This document shows positions 1 to 7,353 of a stretch of DNA of 64,000 nucleotides, piece by piece (within the stretch, counting starts at the first letter, position 1; every line of letters starts with the position of its first letter). Made by a program: the position numbers and the translations under genes. The DNA is from CAYTZH01 sp964442285 (lineage in GTDB: Bacteria; Myxococcota_A; UBA9160; JAFDET01): NCBI GenBank assembly GCA_964442285.1, contig CAYTZH010000011.1, positions 1-64,000 on the forward strand, written 5' to 3'. The notes beneath the pieces are model-generated. The model did no database searches, was not told the DNA's origin, and saw nothing but the letters and a program-made list of their open reading frames with translations.

Positions 1-1408
1 GCTTGGCGACGGCCGCCACGATGGCGGTGATGATCAGCTCCGAGGCCACGAGCTGACCGAGGGTCAGCTGGCCGGCGACCACCAGGGCGCCGCCCAGGGC
101 CAGCAGCGCGCTGCTCGCCAGCACCTGGAGGGCGAGCGCGCCGGAGAGCTGCCGGAACACGATCCGGTAGTGGCGCCGCCGCGCGGTGATGTAGGCGGCC
201 GCCAGCCGGTCCGCGCGCTCGGCGGCGAAGCGGGTGCCCCCGCGCCCGCGGAAGGCAGCCGCGTGTCGGGCGAGCTCCTCCATCCAGCCCACTGCGGCGT
301 ACTTGGCATTCGACTCCGCGATCGCGGTGCGCACGGCGCCGCGGCCCAGCACGAAGACCACGAAGGCCACGCCAGCCACCAGCAGCACGCTGAAGCCGAG
401 CATCAGCGGGTGGTAGAAGGAGAGGATCAGCAGGCCCACGCCGGTCTGCAGCAGCACCGAGGTGCCCTCCAGGAGCAGGAGGGCGCCGACCTTCTGGACG
501 GTGAAGACATCGAAGACGCGGTTTACGAGCTCCGGGCCGTGCTGCCGGTCGTAGGTCCCGAGCTCGACCCGGGGCAGGCGGGTCGCGAGATCCATCGACA
601 CGCGCACGAACAGCCGGCGCTGGATGAGCTCGGCCGTATAAGCCTGGAGGACGGAGAGCACTGCCGAGAAGGCGAGGCCACCGAACAGCAGCAGGGCGAG
701 GATGACCACGGGCTGGATCAGCCCGCCGAAGGCCACCGTGTTCACGAGCTGCTGCACGGCGATCGGGGTGGCCAGGGTGAGGGCGCCGATCACCGCCGCG
801 AACAGCACCACCGTCCAGAGATCGACCCGGTCGGGCCGCACGAGCTCGAAGAGGCGGCGCAGGGGCGGCAGGGCGCCCTTGGCCTTGGCGGGGGCGGCGG
901 CACCGGCCGCCGTCAGGTCCGGCTCGAGCAGCAGCCAGGGCAGCAGGGCGTCGGCGTCCTGCGCGCCGAGCTCCGCCGCGAGTGCGGCCGGTCCGAGCCA
1001 GCGGTCCGGGCCCTGGCCGCGGGTGGCCAGCCCCCGGCTCCACGAACGATCGAGCAGCGCGAGCCAGCCGGGTGGGCCCCCGTCGGCATTCGGGGCCCGG
1101 TGGGTGACGAGGGGCGTGCGCGGGCTGGCTGCACCGACCGCATCCCGTGCCGAGAGAAAGACCGGGCGCGCCCGCAGACCGTGCGCGGCGCTCGCCTCTC
1201 CGAACGCCTCCTGCCAGGTGCAGGGGGCCCCGAAGTCCTCGAGGGCCGCGGCGGCGTGGGCGCGCGCGGGGTCGAACTCGCCGGTCGATGCCTCCAGGAT
1301 CCGGCGGATCAGCACCTGCATGGCACTGGCCGAGCCTGCATAGGCGCCAGCTGCGGCATTCCAGGCCACGTCTTGTGCGTCCCGCGCGTGCGGGTCAGGG
1401 GCGCTCAT
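1..1408 (-). CDS. ABC exporter, transmembrane part (3' end cut off)
   Basis: This minus-strand frame stays open from an ATG at 1408 to the window edge. The first ~180 residues are soluble and poorly conserved, in the position where bacteriocin/type I exporters carry a peptidase-like domain, but I see no catalytic Cys there. From about residue 195 come typical exporter helices (for example LWTVVLFAAVIGALTLATPI and VGALLLLEGTSVLLQTGVGL). An ABC type-1 coupling region with an ELVNRVFDVFTVQK segment follows. The nucleotide-binding domain would lie left of position 1 and is not seen. The family exports peptides, proteins or lipids across the inner membrane; the substrate is unknown. The start is tentative, since the Shine-Dalgarno match is weak. 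Confidence 0.8.
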   Translation of the reverse strand, partial: MSAPDPHARDAQDVAWNAAAGAYAGSASAMQVLIRRILEASTGEFDPARAHAAAALEDFGAPCTWQEAFGEASAAHGLRARPVFLSARDAVGAASPRTPLVTHRAPNADGGPPGWLALLDRSWSRGLATRGQGPDRWLGPAALAAELGAQDADALLPWLLLEPDLTAAGAAAPAKAKGALPPLRRLFELVRPDRVDLWTVVLFAAVIGALTLATPIAVQQLVNTVAFGGLIQPVVILALLLFGGLAFSAVLSVLQAYTAELIQRRLFVRVSMDLATRLPRVELGTYDRQHGPELVNRVFDVFTVQKVGALLLLEGTSVLLQTGVGLLILSFYHPLMLGFSVLLVAGVAFVVFVLGRGAVRTAIAESNAKYAAVGWMEELARHAAAFRGRGGTRFAAERADRLAAAYITARRRHYRIVFRQLSGALALQVLASSALLALGGALVVAGQLTLGQLVASELIITAIVAAVAK

Positions 1409-1501
1409 CCCTTGGAGCTTCGGCCGTGGGAGCAGTACGGCAAGTCGAAAATTCCGCTTGGGACCTTCGGCATCTTCGATAGGTAGCCGACCCGCCCTCC
1501 C

Positions 1502-1567
1502 GCGCCCGCCGGCGCGTACCCCGCGGGGCCAATCGCGCCCGCCGGCGCGCGCCCCGCGGGGCCAGTC
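1502..1567. repeat. 33-bp tandem repeat, two copies
   Basis: Two adjacent 33-bp units (1502-1534 and 1535-1567) differ at only three positions. Each contains CCCGCCGGCGCG and CCCCGCGGGGCCA. They lie downstream of the PEP-CTERM-like remnant and, in its restored frame, encode repeats rich in Ala, Gly and Pro. This is one of several short tandem repeats at gene ends or signal peptides in the window. The rest of 1409-1772 holds only the remnant at 1572-1640. Confidence 0.75.
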
Positions 1568-1571
1568 CGCG

Positions 1572-1640
1572 CGCGGCGGCGCGCGATCAGCAGCCCCCCA
1601 CGCCGCTCACGAGCAACAGCAGGCTGCCCGGCTCCGGGAC
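1572..1640 (-). pseudogene. PEP-CTERM sorting-signal remnant, frameshifted
   Basis: On the minus strand from 1640 the sequence reads VPEPGSLLLLVSGVGG and then hits a stop at a run of six G (C at 1594-1599 on the plus strand). One extra G would continue it as LLIARRR. The whole would then be a textbook PEP-CTERM signal: PEP motif, hydrophobic helix, Arg-rich tail. No matching open frame for a full protein lies upstream, because the GH38-like lipoprotein ends at 1773. It is therefore either the relic of a decayed PEP-CTERM gene or a detached signal that a frameshift separated from its protein. A sequencing error in the homopolymer is possible. Confidence 0.45.
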
Positions 1641-1772
1641 TCCCGGTGACCTGCGTCGAGCGAGGTGAACACGCCGACCTTGCGACGAATCCGAGGCGTC
1701 CCGGTGAGTCGGCGCCTCGCGCCTGGCACCCGGACCTCACGGGCTCGGGTCTGGGGCGGGACGAACGGCGTC

Positions 1773-4700
1773 TCAGGTCGAGAACAGGTGGACCAGCCCG
1801 TACCAGAACGTGCGCAGGAGCAGCCCGACTGGCGCCTCGGCCGCGGTGCCGACGGCGTCCACGCGGGGGACCGGACCCACCTCCGCCGCCGCCTCGGGGG
1901 TCCAGCCGCCGCTCTCGGCGTCGCGGAGGGCGCGCAGTCGGAAGGCGTAGCGGTTGCCGTTGGTGAGGCCGCCGAAGCGGTGGCGATCCACGAGGCCCAC
2001 CCGCTCGGTCTCCCAGCCGGCCGCGCCGACGGCGCGGTGCTGGATCTCGAAGCCCGTGATCCGGGCGTCGCGAGGGGGGTCCCAGACCAGGTCCACTGCC
2101 CCGTCGCTCGGATTGGCCAGCAGCGCCCGGGGGATCGGCAGGGGGCCGGCCCGCCGGCGCTCCAGCGCCCGACGCCGGGCCTCGACCTCCGCACGCAGCG
2201 CCTGGGGTCGCCGGAGCCGGCCACCGCGCTCCACCACGACCGCCGGCGGGTGGAAGAAGGCGGCGGCCTCCGCCTGCAGCCGCGCGGGCGGCGCGTCTCC
2301 GCGGTAGGGGGCCAGGAGCAGGCTGAAGCGCTCGCGCTCGCCGTTGTAGCTGGTGCCGTTGGGGCGCACGGCCGACGACGAGAGCGAGGTGAACGCGGTT
2401 CCCACGCCGTTGCCGCCCAGGTGGTCGTAGGCCAGCTGGCGACCGTGGAAGGTGCCGAACGGATTCAGCGACACCTCCTGGCGTCCTTCGACCTCCCGCA
2501 GGCGCATGGGTGCGAAGGCGAAGCTCGTGCGCACGTCGGCCCGGTCGGCGACGAGGAAGCCGCGGTCGCCGTCGGAGAGCGCGACCCAGCCGGCCGTGAT
2601 CTGGTGGTTGAAGGCGTCGAGCTCCGCATTGCGCGGATTGATCTGGCCGTAGTCGAGGCGGAACGAGGCGGTCGTGTCCAGGAAGTTGTGCTTCCAGACG
2701 GTCAGCGGGTCCTCGCGCGTCCCGACGAGCTTCGGCGTGAGCGGGAACGGACCGACCTCGATCCAGCGCAGGTCCAGGTAGCGGCGCAGCTTCTGCTGGC
2801 TGGTGTGGAGGAGGTCTTGCTTTGCGGTGTAGGGGTAGGCGACCGCCACGTCGGCGACGAGCCAGGGCGCGTCGTCGAGCAGGCTCAGGTCGACGCGGAG
2901 GTCGGTCGCGGCAGCGCCGGCGGGCGTCTCGAAGGGGATGCGGGTCACCAGGCGTGCCCGGGAGAGCCCTGCGGTCCGCTCCCCGCGCAGGAGCTCCTGC
3001 TCGAAGGCCGCGGCGGGGAAGCGTCGGGGGCGGGCCTCGCCGTCCGGGCCGACGGCGTAGGTGACGAAGGGCGCCAGGAAGTCCGGACCGCCCACCTCCC
3101 AGTCGCCGTAGCGGAGGAACGCGATCCCCGTGTCGCCGAGCTTCACCCGCAGATGCTCGTTGCCGAGGCCACCCGGCGATCCGGCGCTGCCGCGGGTGGG
3201 GCCCGGGACGCGCTCGAGCGCGAGCCGTCGCCGGGCGCCGGGACCGAGCTCGAGCAGCAGCCACAGCTCGGCGGCGAGCGCGCCGTCGAGGGTCTCGAGG
3301 TTCACCCAGGAGTGCGGGAGCAGCGCCCCCGACCCGTCGCGGAGGCGGGTCGCAGGCAGGGCGCCGTCCTCGAACAGGAAGGGCAGCCGCACGAGGGTGG
3401 TGGCGGGGCCCGGCTCCGGTCCGCGGACGTCGGCCAGGGCGATCCGCGCCAGGGTCTGCGGCGGCGCGGGCTCCGGGAAGAGGGCGCGCGCGGCGGCCTC
3501 CGCGGCGCGCTGCTCGGCGCGCTCGGCGGTCGCCCGGGCGCCCGCGGCCACGCGCCGCGCCACCGCCTGCCGCTCCTCGTTCAACACGGGCGTGCTCATG
3601 CCGAAGTGGGTGGTGGAGAGTCCGCGGAGCCGCTGGAAGAAGACCGACTCGCGTCCATGGCTCAGCACGCGCTCGATTTCGGCGGCCAGGCCAGCCGAGC
3701 GCTCGCCCAGGGCGGCGAGCCAGGCCCGGGCCCGCTTGCCGGCCAGGCGGGACTGCTCCAGGTCGGTCCAGGTGGCGTGGCTCGGGAACTTCTCCGCCCA
3801 GGAGGCGTGGCCGTCGAAGGCGCCGTCGGCGGTGTCCTGGCGGATCACCACCTCGCCCACCGGCTCGTGGTCGGCGAGGAACTCGGCCGGTGTCGTGAAC
3901 GCCGCCCACGGGTACTTGTTCACCGCTTCGATGTACTCGCGCAGGCCGCCGGCGTTGGGAAACCAGCCGAGGCCCGGCGGCAGATCCTGGGGCAGCCAGC
4001 TCTCCACGTCCGTGTCCCAGTTCATGTGCAGGAGCAGGTCGCGGTCCACCTCGCCGCGGACCTGCAGCGCGCGCAGGTCGAGCAGCCAGCGCTCGAACGA
4101 GACGTGGTTGAGGACGTCGCCGATGCTCATGGCGGGAAGCAGCGCGATCCGCGGCCCGCCCTCGCGGAAGCGCAGCCAGGTGACGCCGTAGCGCTGCTCC
4201 GGGGCCAGCACCGGCACGAAGTTCGAAAAGGTATTGAACGGCCACTCGGAGTAGGCCAGCACCAGCGACTCGATCCCCGCCGCCCGCAGCAGGGGGATGG
4301 TGCCGGTCGTGAGCATGCCCTCCTGGGCCCGCAGCAGCGGGGTGTGGGTGCCGAAGACGTCCCGGGTGCCGCTGCCCCAGGGGTTGGAGATGGCCCACGC
4401 CGCGCTGGCGGCGAACTCGTCCTCGGTCATGGCACCGGTGAGACCGTTGGAGAAGGCGCCCAGCACCACCTCGTCGAGGCCGGCCTCGACGCGGCGGCGG
4501 ATGCGCGCCGGGATGTCGGGCGCGTGGGCGGGGAGGATGCTGCCCAGGGTGAAGAGGTTGTCGTGGTCCCAGTAGCCCCGGGCGTCGAGCCCCTCGGCGT
4601 TCGCCCGCTCGAGCTCGTCGAGGATGAAACGCGCCAGGCGGATGTCGGTGCCGAAGCCGGCCTCGTCGGGCGTGTCGCCGCGCCAGGAGTGGTAGAAGTT

Positions 4701-4841
4701 GCTGTGGAAGCCGAGCATCACGTAGACGCGGTGCGGCGCGTCTCCGTGGCTTCCGGGCTCGCAGCCGGAGACGGCGCACAAGGCGAGCCCGAGCGCGCCG
4801 AGGACGGCGATGTCGCGGGGGCGGGGCGCGTTGCGGGCCAC
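1773..4841 (-). CDS. GH38/GH57-like glycoside hydrolase lipoprotein with Fn3 domain
   Basis: This encodes 1022 residues. I chose the GTG at 4841 because AAGAGGTG lies six bases upstream and it gives a clean lipoprotein signal ending in a CAVSGC lipobox; longer upstream starts would run into the divergent YciI promoter. The N-terminal ~300 residues look like the catalytic domain of GH38/GH57-type enzymes (MLGFHSNFYHSW, RGYWDHDN, LLHMNWDTDVESW, with Asp/His/Trp-rich patches). The middle is a long beta-rich region. Residues ~915-1000 read as a fibronectin type III domain (VDLVWDPPRDARITGFEIQH). It probably acts on a polysaccharide at the cell surface or in the periplasm. The substrate cannot be told and the family assignment is from pattern only. 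Confidence 0.7.
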   Translation of the reverse strand: MARNAPRPRDIAVLGALGLALCAVSGCEPGSHGDAPHRVYVMLGFHSNFYHSWRGDTPDEAGFGTDIRLARFILDELERANAEGLDARGYWDHDNLFTLGSILPAHAPDIPARIRRRVEAGLDEVVLGAFSNGLTGAMTEDEFAASAAWAISNPWGSGTRDVFGTHTPLLRAQEGMLTTGTIPLLRAAGIESLVLAYSEWPFNTFSNFVPVLAPEQRYGVTWLRFREGGPRIALLPAMSIGDVLNHVSFERWLLDLRALQVRGEVDRDLLLHMNWDTDVESWLPQDLPPGLGWFPNAGGLREYIEAVNKYPWAAFTTPAEFLADHEPVGEVVIRQDTADGAFDGHASWAEKFPSHATWTDLEQSRLAGKRARAWLAALGERSAGLAAEIERVLSHGRESVFFQRLRGLSTTHFGMSTPVLNEERQAVARRVAAGARATAERAEQRAAEAAARALFPEPAPPQTLARIALADVRGPEPGPATTLVRLPFLFEDGALPATRLRDGSGALLPHSWVNLETLDGALAAELWLLLELGPGARRRLALERVPGPTRGSAGSPGGLGNEHLRVKLGDTGIAFLRYGDWEVGGPDFLAPFVTYAVGPDGEARPRRFPAAAFEQELLRGERTAGLSRARLVTRIPFETPAGAAATDLRVDLSLLDDAPWLVADVAVAYPYTAKQDLLHTSQQKLRRYLDLRWIEVGPFPLTPKLVGTREDPLTVWKHNFLDTTASFRLDYGQINPRNAELDAFNHQITAGWVALSDGDRGFLVADRADVRTSFAFAPMRLREVEGRQEVSLNPFGTFHGRQLAYDHLGGNGVGTAFTSLSSSAVRPNGTSYNGERERFSLLLAPYRGDAPPARLQAEAAAFFHPPAVVVERGGRLRRPQALRAEVEARRRALERRRAGPLPIPRALLANPSDGAVDLVWDPPRDARITGFEIQHRAVGAAGWETERVGLVDRHRFGGLTNGNRYAFRLRALRDAESGGWTPEAAAEVGPVPRVDAVGTAAEAPVGLLLRTFWYGLVHLFST

Positions 4842-4935
4842 GGACGGCACCTCTTGGACACTCGGCCAGTCCGGTGATACGGCCGGACGAGCCGCGCTGC
4901 AAGGGGCCTTCGCTAGGCTCCGTTCCGAGGTACCC

Positions 4936-5232
4936 ATGCCGCTGTTCGTCTACCGGGGATTCGATGGGCCGCGGAGCCTGGAGCTGCGACCCAGCCATCG
5001 TCCCGCCCACCTGGCGCACCTGGAACCCCTGGCCGAGGCCGGGCGGATCCGCTTCGCAGGGCCGCTCCTCGACGCGGACGGTCGTCCGGTCGGCAGTCTC
5101 ATCGTGTTCGAGGCCGACGACCTTCCGGCAGCCCGGGCCGTTGCCGAAGCGGACCCCTATCGGGTTCACGGGGTCTTCGAGCGCGTCGAGGTCCACGAGA
5201 CCCGCCAGGTGCTGCCGGCCGCCGACCGCTGA
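4936..5232 (+). CDS. YciI-like small protein
   Basis: This encodes 98 residues starting MPLFVYRGFDGPRSLELR. The layout is typical of YciI/YCII-domain proteins: a short beta strand, then LRPSHRPAHLAHLEPLAEAGRIRFAGPL in outline (His in the first helix), a strand with GSLIVFEADDLPAARAVAEADPY, and a C-terminal strand. The DPY after the second helix is a family hallmark. Function is not established for most members; they are small ferredoxin-like-fold cytosolic proteins, sometimes proposed as enzymes. It is divergent from the GH38-like gene. A TAGGCT -10-like element sits at 4914-4919, 16 bases before the ATG, and CGAGG lies just upstream as a weak ribosome site. Confidence 0.8.
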   Translation: MPLFVYRGFDGPRSLELRPSHRPAHLAHLEPLAEAGRIRFAGPLLDADGRPVGSLIVFEADDLPAARAVAEADPYRVHGVFERVEVHETRQVLPAADR

Positions 5233-5282
5233 GGGGGCACGCGGTCGATGGGACGCAGCAGTCGGTCCCCTCGGGAACGACC

Positions 5283-5298
5283 TTCACGAAAACGTGAA
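5283..5298. promoter_or_regulatory. Inverted repeat upstream of PEP-CTERM gene
   Basis: TTCACG and CGTGAA are separated by AAAA, a perfect 6-4-6 palindrome 65 bases upstream of the ATG at 5363. It is one of the few AT-rich spots in 5233-5362, so it is a candidate operator. A related but shorter palindrome, TCACAATGTGA, lies at 37060-37070, upstream of another PEP-CTERM gene. No regulator can be named. Confidence 0.4.
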
Positions 5299-5362
5299 CC
5301 AAATCGTGATCTGACCGGGAGTAGGATCGGAGACCCGGGAAGGGGCCCTTGGAGGCCTTCCC

Positions 5363-6307
5363 ATGCGTCTTCCCGCTCGCGTCCTGCCGCTCCTGCTCGG
5401 ACTGCCCGCCGTCGTCTGGGCTCCCGCCGCCAGCGCGGTGACCATCCAGAACGCCATCTTCCGGGAGTCCTTCGGGCTCGCCTTCGAGGGCCTGCCCCGC
5501 TTCGACCCGGGCTTCAACGGCGAGCTCAGCGGCGCCGACGACACCGCGCAGGAGCGGCTGCCGTTCATGGCCTCCGGGACCAACAGCCGGGGAGAGGCCA
5601 CCTCGATCAGCGGCTTCGCCGAGACCAAGGTCGTCGATGTCTCCGGCCTCGTGCCCCAGACCGAGGCCCGCTCCGTGGCCACGTTCGAGAACCTGCGCCA
5701 GATCGACGGGGGCGAGGGCCCCGCCTACTTCCGCAACTTCATCGAGTTCGAGTTCGCGATCGTGCCGCTGATGCCGGGGGCGCCGACCGGCGTGCCCTTG
5801 TCGGTCGACTTCGGTACCACGCTCTCGGCCTCGGTGACCGGGCTGACCACGGACTTCACGAGCATCGGCTCGAACGCCTCCCTGGAGCTGCGCCGGCTCA
5901 CCGGGAATCTCACGACCGACTTCCAGCGCCTGGACGTCTCGATCCAGTGCGGGGACAGCACCGTGCTCGCCTGCACCGGGTCGTCCCAAGTGGACACGAT
6001 CACCCGGACACTGACGATGAGCTTCGTGCCCGACACCGACAAGGCCCGGCTCGTCCAGCGGACGAACGGCTTCGTGAGCGTCTCCTCGTCGACGGACGAC
6101 CTCACCACGGGCTCCTACGAGGCCTTCGTCGACCCGATCATCCAGTTCACGCCGGGCGCCACCGTGGACGTCAACGGGGTCCCGACGCCCCTCGATCAGG
6201 CCTACGGCGTCACCGTCAGCCCCAACGTGATCCTCTCCGAGCCGCTCGCCGGGGTCCTGCTCGCGGCGGGCCTCGGCTGGGCCGTCCGCCGGCGGCGCCA
6301 GGCCTGA
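5363..6307 (+). CDS. PEP-CTERM-type secreted protein
   Basis: This encodes 314 residues. It begins with a clear Sec signal (MRLPARVLPLLLGLPAVVW, cleavage near ASA-V). The mature body is beta-rich and low in Cys. It ends in SEPLAGVLLAAGLGWAVRRR plus QA, a PEP-CTERM-like tripartite signal with SEP in place of PEP, a hydrophobic helix and an Arg cluster. Such proteins are exported and processed by an exosortase, which is not in the window. The body matches no enzyme that I recognise; similar proteins are thought to be surface or matrix components. The downstream secreted Cys/His protein starts two bases after the stop, so the two are probably co-transcribed. Confidence 0.75.
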   Translation: MRLPARVLPLLLGLPAVVWAPAASAVTIQNAIFRESFGLAFEGLPRFDPGFNGELSGADDTAQERLPFMASGTNSRGEATSISGFAETKVVDVSGLVPQTEARSVATFENLRQIDGGEGPAYFRNFIEFEFAIVPLMPGAPTGVPLSVDFGTTLSASVTGLTTDFTSIGSNASLELRRLTGNLTTDFQRLDVSIQCGDSTVLACTGSSQVDTITRTLTMSFVPDTDKARLVQRTNGFVSVSSSTDDLTTGSYEAFVDPIIQFTPGATVDVNGVPTPLDQAYGVTVSPNVILSEPLAGVLLAAGLGWAVRRRRQA

Positions 6308-6309
6308 GC

Positions 6310-7353
6310 GTGCGGGCCCGCTTCGGCATCGGGGCCGCGCTCCTCGGGCTGGTGCTCTCGGCCCCGGCGTCGATTCCCCTGCGCGCCGATCCGGGGGCGG
6401 CGGTCCGCCGGCCGGACTTCGAGGACGCCCTGCGGCGTCACACCGGGCCCCTCCGTCCGCTCTACGCGGCCTGGGTCGACCGGCTCGGCGCCAATGGCAT
6501 CCTCGATGCGATCGAGGCGCTGCATCCGCAGTGCCACTCCGAGGCCCACGACCTGGGCAAGGTGCTCTACGAGCGCCTGGGATCCGTCGGCGAGGCGCTC
6601 CGCGCTTGCGACCGGCGCTGCCACTCCGGCTGCATGCACGGAGTGCTGATGGAGGCGTTCACGGCGACCTGCAGCGTCGACGGCCAGCTGCGCTTCGAAC
6701 TGCTCGCGCCGGCCATCGAGCTCACCTGCCGCGCCGAGCCGATGCGCAGCCAGTACCGCGCCGGCGACTGCGCCCACGGCGTGGGACACGCGCTGATGTT
6801 CCTCTCGGGCTACGAGGTGGGCCGGGCCGTGGGCGCCTGCGACGGCTTTCGCGAGGAGCGCATGCGCTACTTCTGCGCCACCGGGGCCTACATGGAGTTC
6901 GTCACAGCCGGTCACGCTGACGCATCCCTGACACGGGCGGCCTTCTCCCCCTGCGACGTCCATCCGTACCCCGCCGCCTGCGCCCGCTACCTGATGCCCC
7001 GGCTGCTCCACGTCGAGCTGGCGGAGCACGGCACCGCGGCGCGGGTGCTCGCCCTCTGCGAGCGGCAGGCGGGAGCGCGCCGCATCGGCTGCATCCACGG
7101 CGTGGGAAACGCCTTCATGCCCTGGATCGCCCGCGCCGGCGTCGGCCTGGACGAGGTCTGCGCGCGCTACGAGGGGGCCGCCGCGCAGGCCTGCATCGAA
7201 GGGGTTATGGAGCGGATGGGCCGGTACCACCCGGAGCGCGCCCGCCAGGTCTGCGCCGGCATGGACCTTCCGGCCCGCGCACTCTGCGACGAGGCGGTCC
7301 GCCACGGCATGTACGGCGAGGACAAGGACGTGAGCCTCTACCTGGCGCGCTGA
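6310..7353 (+). CDS. Secreted Cys/His-rich protein with repeated C-x-HG motifs
   Basis: This encodes 347 residues from a GTG at 6310, giving a signal peptide of about 26 residues. I do not recognise the family. The mature protein has 17 Cys and repeats a motif: CHSEAH (75-80), CHSGCMHGV (104-112), CAHGVGH (154-160), CIHGVGN (261-267), CIEGVM (295-300), and HGMYG near the end. The repeats lie in helices and look like an alpha-helical repeat protein held by disulfides, or one binding several metals or cofactors through Cys and His. The spacing is not CxxCH, so classical c-haem sites are absent. It follows the PEP-CTERM gene by two bases, and its 3' end overlaps the convergent nucleotidase gene by 16 bases. 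Confidence 0.8.
   Translation: MRARFGIGAALLGLVLSAPASIPLRADPGAAVRRPDFEDALRRHTGPLRPLYAAWVDRLGANGILDAIEALHPQCHSEAHDLGKVLYERLGSVGEALRACDRRCHSGCMHGVLMEAFTATCSVDGQLRFELLAPAIELTCRAEPMRSQYRAGDCAHGVGHALMFLSGYEVGRAVGACDGFREERMRYFCATGAYMEFVTAGHADASLTRAAFSPCDVHPYPAACARYLMPRLLHVELAEHGTAARVLALCERQAGARRIGCIHGVGNAFMPWIARAGVGLDEVCARYEGAAAQACIEGVMERMGRYHPERARQVCAGMDLPARALCDEAVRHGMYGEDKDVSLYLAR

Noticed and set aside
170..1486. Plus-strand 438-residue frame over the ABC exporter
   Set aside because: It is Arg/Gln/Glu/Gly-rich with no domain, while the opposite strand gives a clear exporter. It is a shadow frame.
1665..4877. Plus-strand frame of 1070 residues opposite the GH38-like lipoprotein
   Set aside because: Composition is artificial and the minus strand has a signal peptide, lipobox and Fn3 domain.
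5234..5250. Sigma-54 site before the PEP-CTERM gene at 5363
   Set aside because: GGCACGCGGTCGAT has the -24 half only; the -12 GC is missing.
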